Position numbers and translations under genes: made by a program. Source: Natrialba taiwanensis DSM 12281 (GTDB lineage Archaea; Halobacteriota; Halobacteria; Halobacteriales; Natrialbaceae). Taken from it: a stretch of DNA of 61,174 nt. Shown piece by piece: positions 27,295 to 36,184 of the stretch (its first letter is position 1; each line of letters begins with the position of its first letter). The notes beneath the pieces were generated by a model. The model was given only the letters and a program-made list of their open reading frames with translations, ran no database searches and was not told where the DNA came from. Where the stretch lies: assembly GCF_000337595.1 (NCBI RefSeq), contig NZ_AOIL01000070.1, positions 147,692 to 208,865 of the forward strand, in the 5' to 3' direction.

Positions 27295-27795
27295 CTACTC
27301 GAACTGCCAGCGCGTCGAGGAAACCGACGCATCCAGACCGAAGCCGAAGACCGTCTCCGGGGTTACTTCGTACACCTCGTACGGTGGGTCCCCTGCAGTG
27401 GGAGCGCCAGCAGCGTAAAATGCACCGTCACGAATCTCAACTTCCCACTCGTATTTAGTCGCATACATATCGGCCGCGTCCTGGAGCGCGGTTTCGTCGC
27501 TCCGCTTCGCCGCCTCGCCTTCGATCACGAAGTGGAACGTGTCCGTTTCGGCCGCGAGACTGCAGAAGGGACCGGCTGTGAGATTCCCAACCTTCCGCGT
27601 GGCTGCTCCCGAACAGAAGTACATCGCGTCCGCGACCCAAACGGCGAGCAACGGCCGGACGTGCGGCCGACCGTCCGGATGCACCGTTGCGAGCCAGTAG
27701 TAATCGGCTGCCGCAAGCTGCTCGCGCGCATCCGCCTACGCAGTCGCGTTACCGTCTTTGAGGGGCTGTGTTTCCGGTTGTTTTCTTCGAGTCAT
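27295..27795 (-). pseudogene. Pyridoxamine 5'-phosphate oxidase family gene with an in-frame amber codon
   Basis: Reading from the ATG at 27795 (MTRRKQPETQPLKDGNATA) the frame stays open to 27295 except for a single TAG at 27736-27738, codon 20, followed by 'ADAREQLAAADYYWLATV' and 'HPDGRPHVRPLLAVWV'. The remaining 146 residues are a complete split-barrel PPOX/flavin-binding domain ('GAATRKVGNLTAGPF'). Relatives often have Trp near this position ahead of a helix like 'ADARERL', so TGG to TAG is the simplest change (inference). A GTG at 27684 could start a truncated protein. Either a recent pseudogene or a sequencing error; amber suppression is not expected here. Confidence 0.7.
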
Positions 27796-28076
27796 CGATG
27801 CTCACCATACTTTCTTCGGTCGCTACCCACAGGAACAGCGCGCCACACGGCAAATAGACGATAAAACGACGATAACCAGTGTGTAACCGCTCTGTCCAAT
27901 CTGTAACCGTTCTTTCCCCAGTTGTTCTTCCGTCCTAGTCTAGTTTTGTATTGTATGTTATGATACCAGAAATACTCGCCGAAAACGGTTCATCTATATC
28001 TCACACTCGTCCCCTCACCGAAACCGGCGACGAACCCCCCGCCTCTTCCACCCCCCACCCGGCCCTTGACCGAATA

Positions 28077-28092
28077 CACTCTGAATCGGGGG
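28077..28092 (+). repeat. Origin recognition box (copy d)
   Basis: CACTCTGAATCGGGGG on the plus strand, followed by TGCCCCTGG. The G run faces the inverted copy at 28217. Confidence 0.7.
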
Positions 28093-28216
28093 TGCCCCTG
28101 GTCGAGTACACCCGACGTATCGGTTCGGCAATTACTGCACCGGCTCTCACCCGCTATCACGTTCGAAAACAGGTACTGCTTACCGTGAGGATCGTCGATA
28201 GTTCACGAGAATACCA

Positions 28217-28237
28217 CCCCCGATTCAGAGTGAAAAC
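28217..28237 (-). repeat. Origin recognition box (copy e)
   Basis: On the minus strand it reads GTTTTCACTCTGAATCGGGGG, the same core as copy d, and faces it with a 124-nt gap. Confidence 0.72.
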
Positions 28238-28269
28238 GATTCGACGGACCCCCGCCTCTCACGCCGGCC

Positions 28270-28291
28270 GTTTCACTTTGAACGACGGGTG
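28270..28291 (+). repeat. Origin recognition box (copy f)
   Basis: GTTTCACTTTGAACGACGGGTG on the plus strand starts here (core with one change, short G run). It is the box closest to the citE-like gene. Confidence 0.6.
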
Positions 28292-28390
28292 TCTCAGCGA
28301 GTAATCGGGCGGTGAGCACACTCGGTTCCACTACGATGGGCGAACTCCGTAATCCGTACTTTCACGTCACCACTTCACGCACACTGAGAT

Positions 28391-29275
28391 ATGGTACGGC
28401 GTAGTCTCCTCTTCACACCCGGTGATCGTCCGAAAATGCTCCGCAAAGCGCCCGAATCAGGTGCCGACACGATCGTCTTCGATTTCGAAGATGCAGTGGC
28501 ACCCAGTCAGAAAGACACGGCCCGAGAAACGGTCCGCGAGGTCCTCTCGGACCCCGAGTTCGTGCCGGATTGTGAAGTTTGCGTGCGCGTTAACACGTCG
28601 TCCGCGTCCATCGCCGCGGATCTCGAGGCACTGCTCGCTCACGGACCCATCCGACTCGACAGTCTGTTGCTCCCGAAAGTCGAGCACCCTGACGACGTCG
28701 AAGCCCTCGTCGGTGAACTCGAACGGTTTGACAGCGGCGACGCTGACGTCCCCGTTCTCGCATTGATCGAAACCGCTCGCGGCGTCCTCGCCGCACCCGA
28801 CATCGCCACCGTTCCGGTAACCGACGCACTCGTCTTCGGCGCTGAAGACCTCTCAGCCGATATCGGAGCCACGCGAACCGACGACGGGACCGAAGTGCTC
28901 TACGCCCGCGAACGCGTCGTGCTCGCCGCCGCTGCGAACGACTGTTCCGCAATCGATACCGTCTTCACCGATTTCGGGGACGAGACGGGACTGATCGACG
29001 AAACCGAGTTCGCGATCCAACTCGGGTACGACGGTAAACTCGCGATTCATCCTGCCCAGGTCGACCCGATCAACGACGCGTTCACGCCAACGGCTGAAGA
29101 ACTCGAGTGGGCAAGAGACGTGCTGGACGCGAAACGAGACGCCGACGCTGACGGCCGCGGTGTCTTCGAAGTCGACGGACAGATGATCGACGCGCCGCTG
29201 ATCGCCCAGGCAGAACGAATCGAGGCCCGAGCCGCGGCGGATTCCACGGACGAAGACGGCAGTCCCGACAGCTAG
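28391..29275 (+). CDS. HpcH/HpaI aldolase / CitE-like CoA-ester lyase
   Basis: 294-aa protein of the citrate-lyase beta-subunit/malyl-CoA lyase superfamily. N-terminal 'RRSLLFTPGDRPKMLRKA' and 'DTIVFDFEDAVAP' carry the CoA-binding and acidic catalytic residues; 'LIETARGVLAAPDIA' and 'VFGAEDLSADIGA' include the Mg-binding Glu/Asp; 'AIHPAQVDPINDAF' is the C-terminal box. The likely reaction is cleavage or formation of a malyl- or methylmalyl-type CoA ester, but thioesterase paralogues look alike. It follows the origin region on the plus strand. Confidence 0.85.
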   Translation: MVRRSLLFTPGDRPKMLRKAPESGADTIVFDFEDAVAPSQKDTARETVREVLSDPEFVPDCEVCVRVNTSSASIAADLEALLAHGPIRLDSLLLPKVEHPDDVEALVGELERFDSGDADVPVLALIETARGVLAAPDIATVPVTDALVFGAEDLSADIGATRTDDGTEVLYARERVVLAAAANDCSAIDTVFTDFGDETGLIDETEFAIQLGYDGKLAIHPAQVDPINDAFTPTAEELEWARDVLDAKRDADADGRGVFEVDGQMIDAPLIAQAERIEARAAADSTDEDGSPDS

Positions 29276-29329
29276 CTGCTCCGTCTGTCCCCGATCCGCC
29301 CCAATTGTCACTCAGTGCCATCGCACAGA

Positions 29330-29372
29330 ATATAATGGGATCTATAATCCTTATATTGTGTTTTACTTACTA
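29330..29372 (+). promoter_or_regulatory. AT-rich promoter region of the second glutamate dehydrogenase
   Basis: TATAATGGGATCTATAATCC (29331-29350) and TTATATTGTG precede a TTTTACTTAC stretch, 50-90 nt before the ATG at 29421. It has promoter character but no single clear TATA box at the leaderless distance, so a short leader is expected. Confidence 0.4.
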
Positions 29373-29420
29373 TGGATGTCTTCGTCACGCTTATTTCCGG
29401 TTCGCTAGAACTGGGGTGTA

Positions 29421-30677
29421 ATGGTAGCAGACATCAATCCATTCGAGAGCCTCCAGTCGCAGATCGACGACGCGGCGGCGCACCTCGACATCGGCGACGA
29501 CGTCATCGAACGGCTCAAACACCCGGAACGAGTTCTCGAAACGAACCTCACGGTCGAACTCGACGACGGTGAACTCCAGCGGTTCAAAGCGTTCCGCTCG
29601 CAGTTTAACGGCGACCGCGGCCCGTACAAAGGCGGGATCCGCTACCACCCGAACGTCTCCCGCGACGAGGTCAAGGCCCTGTCGGGCTGGATGGTCTACA
29701 AGTGCGCCATCGTCGACATCCCCTACGGCGGCGGCAAGGGCGGTATTATCATCGACCCCGATGACTACTCCGAAAGCGAACTCGAACGCCTGACGCGGTC
29801 GTTCGCAACCGAACTCCGTCCGCTCATTGGTGTGGACCGCGATATCCCCGCCCCCGACGTGAACACGGGTCAGCGGGAGATGAACTGGATCAAGGACACC
29901 TACGAAACGCTCGAGAACACCACCGAACCGGGCGTCATTACGGGGAAAAACATCGCGAGCGGCGGTAGCGAGGGCCGCGTCGAGGCGACCGGGCGCTCGA
30001 CGGTCATCGCCGCGCGCGAGGCGTTCGACTACCTCGACAAGGACCTCAAGGACGCGACCGTGGCCGTCCAGGGCTACGGAAATGCCGGCTGGATCGCCGC
30101 CAAACTCATCGACGAGATGGGAGCCACCGTCGTCGCCGCGAGCGACTCGAGCGGCGGTATCTACAATCCCGACGGCTTCGATCCGGTTGCCGCGAGGGAC
30201 CACAAAAACGAAACCGGCAGCGTCGTCGGCTACGAGGACAGCGTCGAGGAGGTAACCAACGAGGACGTACTCACGATGGATGTCGATCTGCTCATCCCCG
30301 CCGCACTCGAGAACGCAATCGACCGCGACCTTGCCACGGACGTCACCGCCGACGTCATCTCCGAGGCCGCGAACGGACCGTTGACGCCCGAAGCCGACGA
30401 AGTCCTTCAGAAACAGGACACCTTCGTCATCCCGGACATCCTCGCAAACGCCGGCGGTGTTACCGTCTCGTACTTCGAGTGGGTCCAGAACCGCCAGCGC
30501 TTTTCCTGGAGCGAACAGCGCGTCAACGACGAACTCGAGACGCTCATCGTCGACGCCTTCGATGCGCTCGTCGATACCTACGAAACGTACGACCTCGACA
30601 ATCCTCGGACTGCCGCTTACGTCGTCGCAGTCGACCGCGTCGCCAACGCCTACGAGGAAGCGGGTAGCTTCCCCTGA
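29421..30677 (+). CDS. Glutamate dehydrogenase (second paralogue)
   Basis: 418-aa Glu dehydrogenase-family enzyme. '[14 protein letters not shown]' and '[16 protein letters not shown]' hold the catalytic Lys, '[16 protein letters not shown]' the NAD(P) site, and '[16 protein letters not shown]' the C-terminal core. It lacks the long acidic N-terminus of the first copy (24252). Haloarchaea commonly keep several such paralogues with different cofactor use (established); which direction this one runs is not readable from sequence. Confidence 0.94.
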   Translation: MVADINPFESLQSQIDDAAAHLDIGDDVIERLKHPERVLETNLTVELDDGELQRFKAFRSQFNGDRGPYKGGIRYHPNVSRDEVKALSGWMVYKCAIVDIPYGGGKGGIIIDPDDYSESELERLTRSFATELRPLIGVDRDIPAPDVNTGQREMNWIKDTYETLENTTEPGVITGKNIASGGSEGRVEATGRSTVIAAREAFDYLDKDLKDATVAVQGYGNAGWIAAKLIDEMGATVVAASDSSGGIYNPDGFDPVAARDHKNETGSVVGYEDSVEEVTNEDVLTMDVDLLIPAALENAIDRDLATDVTADVISEAANGPLTPEADEVLQKQDTFVIPDILANAGGVTVSYFEWVQNRQRFSWSEQRVNDELETLIVDAFDALVDTYETYDLDNPRTAAYVVAVDRVANAYEEAGSFP

Positions 30678-30814
30678 TCGGCAACCCAACTGTCGTATCG
30701 CTCTCGACCGTCAGTTACCGTTGAGTTCCCGTGAGGTTCTGTTAGAGCGATACGTAGTTCTTCACCGATCGCGGTCTTTTTCCACGTCCACCCGATAGGA
30801 CACATGGACAACGC

Positions 30815-31318
30815 GTGAGCATACGGGACCGACTCGATCACTATCGCGAAGAGGCCCTCCACAAGCTTACTGTCGCGATTCAGGAGGAACACACGCCCCA
30901 CGAGGTCGCCGCCAGTTTCGCCATCGGGATTTTCGTGACGGCATTGCCATCCGGTGGTCTCGGTATCGGCTTGTTCTTCGTGTTCAGCGCCCTGTGGTCG
31001 TGGATCTGCAAGCCGGCACTGTTCGCCTCCATCGCCGTCCTCAACCCGTTCGTCAAACCCGTCGTCTACCTTTCGAGTGTTCACGTCGGCGGCGTCCTCC
31101 TCGGCACCAGTCCGATCCGTTCGCAGGAAACGATAACCGAATCCGCCACCGCCACCGTTCACCAACTGATCGTCGGCAACGTCGTGTTCGCGACGGTGCT
31201 TGCGGCCATCGGTTACGTTATCGTTCGGCGACTGACGCGGCTTCACCGCCGCCGAGCGCAACGCTCGACCGATCGCTCGGTCGTCTCGACGATCCGTCGC
31301 ATGCTCCGTCGCAACTAA
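30815..31318 (+). CDS. DUF2062 family membrane protein
   Basis: 167 aa from the GTG at 30815. The first 35 residues form a charged helix (RDRLDHYREEALHKLTVAI), then 'SFAIGIFVTALPSGGLGIGL' and 'ALFASIAVLNPFVKPVVYL' are the DUF2062 hydrophobic core, and a third helix lies near 'QLIVGNVVFATVLAAIGYVI'. The tail is basic. Function unknown. It sits between the second glutamate dehydrogenase and a lipoprotein gene. Confidence 0.8.
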   Translation: MSIRDRLDHYREEALHKLTVAIQEEHTPHEVAASFAIGIFVTALPSGGLGIGLFFVFSALWSWICKPALFASIAVLNPFVKPVVYLSSVHVGGVLLGTSPIRSQETITESATATVHQLIVGNVVFATVLAAIGYVIVRRLTRLHRRRAQRSTDRSVVSTIRRMLRRN

Positions 31319-31416
31319 GGATACGGATACCACACGACGATAGCGTCCTGTTAGGAAATCGAGAGACAATCAGGGGACCAGTAAACACTTATCAACTGAT
31401 CGTTGATTGTGATACC

Positions 31417-32238
31417 ATGAAACGTCGAACGCTTCTGAGCGGCCTCGGTGTCGCCGGCCTTACTAGCCTTTCAGGCTGTCTGGGGCTCGTCGGCCTGGCA
31501 CGCCACAAAGCCTTGCCCGCCGGTGTCGATGCGTCCGTTCGCAACGATACCGGGTACGAGCAGACCGCAATCGACGAGTTCACCGTCGAGCGCGAGGTTG
31601 GCGTCAGTATCGCAAGCGAGACGGTCGTGATCACGAATTACATGACCGAACACGAGAAGGCGGTCGACATGGGTCCGCTGGGCGAGCAACGCGGGGCCGT
31701 CTTCATCGTCCTGACGACGCCGCAGGTCAACGCGCTCGGCTCGCAGTTCAATCCCGTCGAGGACATGTCCACCGACGAACTCGTCGAGTTGGTCGCGAGC
31801 AATTACGACGATATCGGCTCCGTGTCCTTCGTCGAGGAAACGTCGGTGACGGTGTTCGACCAGTCGACGACGCAGTCCAGATACACCGCCGAGGTGTCGT
31901 TCCAGGGACAGCCTGTCGATGTCGCGTTGCACGTGAGCGAGGCCATCGAGACCGACGACGATCTGCTCGTAACGGTCGGCGTCTATCCGAACGAATTCGA
32001 TTGGAGCGAGGAAGAACAGATATTCTCGCTGATGGACGGTGTCGTTCCGGATATCGACGAGGAGGCTGCTGGCGATACCGAGAACGGAACCGGCGAGTCG
32101 GACAGTGACGGTAACGACACCGAGACTGGCTCCGAGAGCGATACCGAGGGCAACGATACTGACACCGGTAACGGGACGGACGAAAACGGTGACAACGACG
32201 ACGACGACGACGGCGGCCTTCTTTCTGATAGCAACTGA
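31417..32238 (+). CDS. DUF6517 family lipoprotein
   Basis: 273 aa. The chosen ATG at 31417 gives 'MKRRTLLSGLGVAGLTSLSGC', a Tat-type signal with a twin Arg and a lipobox (LSGC), so the mature protein is lipid-anchored outside the membrane. The middle is a folded beta-rich domain ('EVGVSIASETVVITNYMTEHEKAVD'); the last 55 residues are a low-complexity tail of Asp, Asn, Gly, Thr and Glu. I place it in the haloarchaeal DUF6517 group from memory of its layout; function unknown. Confidence 0.7.
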   Translation: MKRRTLLSGLGVAGLTSLSGCLGLVGLARHKALPAGVDASVRNDTGYEQTAIDEFTVEREVGVSIASETVVITNYMTEHEKAVDMGPLGEQRGAVFIVLTTPQVNALGSQFNPVEDMSTDELVELVASNYDDIGSVSFVEETSVTVFDQSTTQSRYTAEVSFQGQPVDVALHVSEAIETDDDLLVTVGVYPNEFDWSEEEQIFSLMDGVVPDIDEEAAGDTENGTGESDSDGNDTETGSESDTEGNDTDTGNGTDENGDNDDDDDGGLLSDSN

Positions 32239-32363
32239 CGGGTGTCAATCCCGTCCCGTCTGGTGGAGTGCCAAACCCGACCGTCTGGTTGCGTGTCAAC
32301 ACTAAGCTGTCTTGTTGGTACGAGCCGATTTCGATGCGTAATCGAGTTCAGCGAGTGACTGTC

Positions 32364-33575
32364 TTACCAGCCGCGGTCAGCGTTGTCGTCGCGGTCGTCA
32401 CGGTCGTCGCGGTCGTCGTTGGGAGTAGCGTCGTCATTGCGGTCATCAGTAGCGTCGGTCCCGGTTCGATCATCATCGAACCCGGACTCATCGAGCCACC
32501 CGTAGTCGTCGGTTTCGTCGCGGGATTCGGTGTCGAACTCGTCGTGTGCGTCGTCGGAGCGATCAGTGCGGTCGATCCGCTCGTCGGCTCGAACCGTCTC
32601 GCCGGCACCGGTGTGATTGGCCCGGGCGGCGTCTCGTTGTTCCGGAACGAGGTCGAGTTCGGAATCGGTGTCGCCGAGCAGGAGCAACGCGTAGTACTGG
32701 AAGTAGGTTCGGACCGGCATCTGGACGAGAGCGACGAGTGCGATGAGCGCGAGCAGACCGACGACACTGATGACACCGGCGAGGTAGACCCCGCCACCGC
32801 CGAGCGCATATGCCAGTACGCCGACGATTACGAACGGAATCGCGAGGACGACCGCGCCGAAGAGGACGACGAATCCGACGGCGATACCCGTCACGAGTTG
32901 CAGAATCCAGACCAAAAGCAGGTAGACGACGTACTCGCCGACGTTCCCCCGAAGCGTCGCCCAGAATCGTCGCCACCCACCGAGCACGCCGCGGTCCTCG
33001 AGCAGCATGATCGGCGCGACGAACTCGGACGTAAAGCGCATCACGATGGCGTAGACGATATAGAGCGGAATCGCCACGAGCGCGATCAGCGCGAGTTCGC
33101 CGATGAACTCGTCCATGGTGGCCGTGCTGGTGAGGAGGTAGCCGACTGGAACGGCGACGATTGCAAGCAGACCGAGCGAGACAAGCGCCCGAAACGCAAA
33201 GAGCCGGATGCCGCGACCGAGATTCGCCCTGCTGTATCGTCGCACGTGGATCTCCGTCGACCGGAGCGTTTCGATGAAGACGAACTCCATGATGGCACCG
33301 AGGAGCGCGAACAGGGCCCAGAGCAGGATAGCAACAACGGCGAGAACAACGGCTGCTGTGAGCACGTCGTCCGGAATCTCGCCGATTCCGCCCTGCGGCA
33401 TCGGCTCGTCGCCGACCATCTGCGGGTCGCTGGTTGCGAGGTTCCCCGGTGAACCCAGACTCCCGCCGACGAAGAGCACGACGACGGATAGCTTGAGCCA
33501 CAACCACGCGCGCACCGGGAGTAACAGCGCTCGCGTGGTTTCGATCGCATCCCCGAGATCGTCGACAGCATCCAT
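32364..33575 (-). CDS. Multi-pass membrane protein with Asp/Arg-rich tail
   Basis: 403 aa from the ATG at 33575 (MDAVDDLGDAIETTRALL); the open frame extends to 33638 but that part is hydrophilic and unlike the start region. About five to six hydrophobic helices are visible ('LAVVAILLWALFALLGAIMEFVF', 'LVSLGLLAIVAVPVGYLL' and others). The last 90 residues are acidic and disordered, ending in DDR repeats. A haloarchaeal membrane family; no function known to me. Confidence 0.65.
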   Translation of the reverse strand: MDAVDDLGDAIETTRALLLPVRAWLWLKLSVVVLFVGGSLGSPGNLATSDPQMVGDEPMPQGGIGEIPDDVLTAAVVLAVVAILLWALFALLGAIMEFVFIETLRSTEIHVRRYSRANLGRGIRLFAFRALVSLGLLAIVAVPVGYLLTSTATMDEFIGELALIALVAIPLYIVYAIVMRFTSEFVAPIMLLEDRGVLGGWRRFWATLRGNVGEYVVYLLLVWILQLVTGIAVGFVVLFGAVVLAIPFVIVGVLAYALGGGGVYLAGVISVVGLLALIALVALVQMPVRTYFQYYALLLLGDTDSELDLVPEQRDAARANHTGAGETVRADERIDRTDRSDDAHDEFDTESRDETDDYGWLDESGFDDDRTGTDATDDRNDDATPNDDRDDRDDRDDNADRGW

Positions 33576-33732
33576 AGCTACGGTAAACGTCTCAGAGCAA
33601 CGATAAAAATGGTGCTGTCTCTCGTGTCCAATCTGCACTCGAGTGCGAGCCGAGAGTGATGGCTCACCGATGACTGTCGATGCTAGTAGCGTTCAGGTGA
33701 CTGGATACATCTCGTTTGCAACACTTCGAGAC

Positions 33733-33742
33733 GCATTTAACC
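33733..33742 (+). promoter_or_regulatory. TATA-like box before the RIO-like kinase gene
   Basis: GCATTTAACC lies 24-33 nt before the ATG at 33766, a leaderless-type spacing. This supports 33766 as the start rather than the earlier in-frame 33643. Confidence 0.45.
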
Positions 33743-33765
33743 GCGAGTCCACTCACGGTCTAGTA

Positions 33766-34575
33766 ATGGACCTCCGCCAGCTCGCTCGCGGGACCGTCGA
33801 GTGGGGACGCATCGAGCGCGTCATCCGCACGCTGGCGGAACGCCACGACCGCGAGTTCGTCCGCGTCGAGTTCCTCGAAGCCGATAACTGGCTGTCGACG
33901 CCCTGCGTTATCGACGAGCGGTGGTTCGTCAAAATCGTCAGCCGTCAGAACGCCCTCGTCCACGCGCTCTTGACGACGGGGCGAAACGTCGGCGCGGTGT
34001 CCTCGGGTACCGAGGGCTTTTTCGGCCGCTTCGATACGCCCCGCGAGATGGTCGAACACGAGTACGAGGCGACCCAGCGGATGCGCGAAGTCGGTCTCAA
34101 CGCCCCGCGCCCGATCGAAGCCTTCGAGGTCAACGGCCTGGGCGTGCTCGTTCTCGAGTACCTTCCGGAGTTCGAGTCGCTCGGAGACGTTTCCGACGCC
34201 GTCGTCGCCGAGCGTGCGCCGGATCTGTTCGAAATGCTCTCGCTCTTGCACGACCACGGCCTGGCCCACGGCGACCTGCGCGACGAAAACATCCTGCTTT
34301 GCGACGGCGACCTCTACTTCATCGATGCGACCAGCGTCCACGAGAACCGCGTCGCGGAGACGACCGCCTACGACCTCGCCTGTGCGCTCGCCGTTCTGGA
34401 ACCGCGTATCGGTGCCCGCGAGGCCGTCCTCGCCGCCTCGTCGGTCTACGACACCGACGAACTCCTCTCGGCGCGGCGCTTCCTCGACTTCGTCCGCCTG
34501 CGCCCCGACCACGAGTTCGACTCGACGCTCCTCCGGAGTGAACTCGAGAAGGCGGCGGATCTGAGCCAGCACTGA
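33766..34575 (+). CDS. RIO/ABC1-like serine/threonine kinase-fold protein
   Basis: 269 aa. The catalytic loop is 'HGDLRDENIL' (168-177) and the metal site 'FIDAT' (185-189) replaces DFG; 'RWFVKIVSR' (about 52-60) supplies the ATP-binding Lys. The N-terminal lobe is short and the glycine-rich P-loop of ordinary kinases is not visible, as in RIO-type and lipopolysaccharide-kinase-like families. Likely an ATP-dependent phosphotransferase of small or protein targets; the substrate is unknown. Divergent from the Asp-tailed membrane protein. Confidence 0.75.
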   Translation: MDLRQLARGTVEWGRIERVIRTLAERHDREFVRVEFLEADNWLSTPCVIDERWFVKIVSRQNALVHALLTTGRNVGAVSSGTEGFFGRFDTPREMVEHEYEATQRMREVGLNAPRPIEAFEVNGLGVLVLEYLPEFESLGDVSDAVVAERAPDLFEMLSLLHDHGLAHGDLRDENILLCDGDLYFIDATSVHENRVAETTAYDLACALAVLEPRIGAREAVLAASSVYDTDELLSARRFLDFVRLRPDHEFDSTLLRSELEKAADLSQH

Positions 34576-34631
34576 CGTTCGAAGCGGATTTCAAAGTTCG
34601 AGTTCGATAGTACAGTACTACCGAAGAGCGA

Positions 34632-36041
34632 TCAGGCGCGAGACGGCGACGGCGACGACAACGAACTCGTGAGGTAACTGACGAGGACGATGAGCACGCC
34701 GGCGACCGGTGCCGCGATGATCACCGCATCCAGTCCGTAGGGACTTCCCATGACCGTGTCCCAGGAGACCGCGAGCACGGCACCGACGATCATTCCGGCG
34801 AGGCCGCCGATCTTGGTCAGGCGCTCTCGCATCAGGAAGATCGCGAGCAGCGGCGGCGTGATTGCGGCCCCGTAGGCCGTATAGGAGTACATCTGGACCT
34901 CAAGAATCGTCGGGAAGTACTGCCCGAGGACAAACGCGAAAATACCGAGGACGACCACGAACGCGCGGGTCAGCCAGAACACCTGTTGGTCGGATGCATC
35001 GGGATTGATGAGCCCTTTGTAGAGGTCCTGGGAGAGGTTGGTACAGGCAGACAGCAGGTAGGAACTTCCCGTCGTGACGATGAACGCCGTGGCGGCGGCC
35101 AGCAAAATGCCGCCGATCCAGGTCGGGATCTCCGTTGTCGTTGCGATCAGCGCCATTCCCGGATCGAGTTCGGGAAACATCGCTCGCGAGGCGAACGCGA
35201 TGAGGGGGACAAGCGTCATGGTTGCGATAGCGCCGCCGAACCAGGCGATGAGTCCGGTGTTCGTCCCTTCGTCGGTTTCGCCGGCGATGATGCGCTGGTA
35301 CATGTTCTGGTCGGCGAGGATTAACAGCAGCGGTGGGGCCCACAGCGCGAAGAAATCGAAGAACGAGAGGTTTCCGAGCGTGTCGAAGTGGGTCGCGGGG
35401 ACGTTCGCTGAGATTCCGCTCCAGCCGCCGGCTTCGATGAGGACGAACGGGACTGCGACGACGAGGCCGACGAGCATCAGGAAGGCGCTGATCGCGTCCG
35501 TGTACGCGACGGACATGAGGCCGCCCATCGCGGCGAGTGCGATGATGAGGACGGTTCCGATGAGCGTCCCCTGGGCAACCGGGATGCCGGTCGTGACGTT
35601 CAGCACGAACCCGAGCCCGGTGAACTGGTAGGAAACGATTCCGACGTATGCGAACGCGATGACGAGCAGGCTGATGATGCGCCCTTCCTTGCCCAGTTCT
35701 TCCTCGATCATTTCGGGAACCGTCAGCTTGTCGAAGGCCCTGATACGCGGTGCGAGCGCCTTCAGAATGCCGATACCGAGGAGCGATCCCGTACCGAGGA
35801 TGATCGCGGGCCACAGCCCGTTGTCGTACGCGATCGAGTTCGCACCGCCGGTCACCGTTCCGGACCCCATCCACGTCGCAAGCAGCGTTCCGGCGATGAT
35901 CACCGCGCCGAGGCTTCGGCCCGCGACCATGAAGTCCTCCGCCGTGTTCGTTTTTCCGTACGCCCAGACACCGACGCCGAGCATCACGACCAGATACGCG
36001 GCGACGATGTACAGTAACGTCATGTCGCTCTCGACTGCCAT
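34632..36041 (-). CDS. Sodium:solute symporter (SSS family)
   Basis: 469 aa from the ATG at 36041 (MAVESDMTLLYIVAAYL). About 12 to 13 transmembrane helices; 'TWMGSGTVTGGANSIAY' near helix 2, 'YVGIVSYQFTGLGFVLN' and 'SYLLSACTNLSQDLYKGLI' are typical SSS core segments including the sodium-site region. SSS members import proline, sugars, carboxylates or osmolytes with sodium; the substrate is not readable. It is divergent from a creatinase-like M24 hydrolase, 143 nt away, so the two may share a substrate. Confidence 0.92.
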   Translation of the reverse strand: MAVESDMTLLYIVAAYLVVMLGVGVWAYGKTNTAEDFMVAGRSLGAVIIAGTLLATWMGSGTVTGGANSIAYDNGLWPAIILGTGSLLGIGILKALAPRIRAFDKLTVPEMIEEELGKEGRIISLLVIAFAYVGIVSYQFTGLGFVLNVTTGIPVAQGTLIGTVLIIALAAMGGLMSVAYTDAISAFLMLVGLVVAVPFVLIEAGGWSGISANVPATHFDTLGNLSFFDFFALWAPPLLLILADQNMYQRIIAGETDEGTNTGLIAWFGGAIATMTLVPLIAFASRAMFPELDPGMALIATTTEIPTWIGGILLAAATAFIVTTGSSYLLSACTNLSQDLYKGLINPDASDQQVFWLTRAFVVVLGIFAFVLGQYFPTILEVQMYSYTAYGAAITPPLLAIFLMRERLTKIGGLAGMIVGAVLAVSWDTVMGSPYGLDAVIIAAPVAGVLIVLVSYLTSSLSSPSPSRA

Positions 36042-36152
36042 GGCGTGAGAATAAGAGACACGGGTGTTAAATACCTCACCGACCAATCGTTCCTGATCGA
36101 TACATACAGATATCAAATATAAACGCGGCAAGACCGACCTGGTCGGGTCCGG

Positions 36153-36160
36153 TTTTAATA
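36153..36160 (+). promoter_or_regulatory. TATA box of the M24 hydrolase gene
   Basis: TTTTAATA is 25-32 nt before the ATG at 36185, fitting a leaderless transcript. Confidence 0.45.
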
Positions 36161-36184
36161 TCGCGAGCCGTTTGATGGCGTGTG

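Larger units (their letters stand above)
26983..28390. other. Candidate replication origin (oriC) region
   Basis: Non-coding region beside orc1/cdc6, interrupted only by a broken PPOX-like gene (27295-27795). It holds four full-length box elements (27137, 28077, 28217, 28270), in both orientations, an AT-rich block at about 27940-27976 as a possible unwinding site, and the near-repeat TGTAACCG(C/T)TCT at 27882 and 27902 (20-nt period). In 26983-27294 (312 nt) I see only the promoter, one box and nothing coding; 27796-28390 (595 nt) likewise is gene-free. Boxes also lie beyond the gene at 25581 and 25661. Confidence 0.75.

Noticed and set aside
27736-27738. Pyrrolysine or suppressor reading of the amber codon
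   Set aside because: No pyl gene or suppressor tRNA is visible, and the change is best explained by a TGG to TAG mutation or an error.
27951-28304. 117-aa plus-strand frame over the origin
   Set aside because: It runs through two box elements and has no recognised domain; non-coding origin DNA explains it better.
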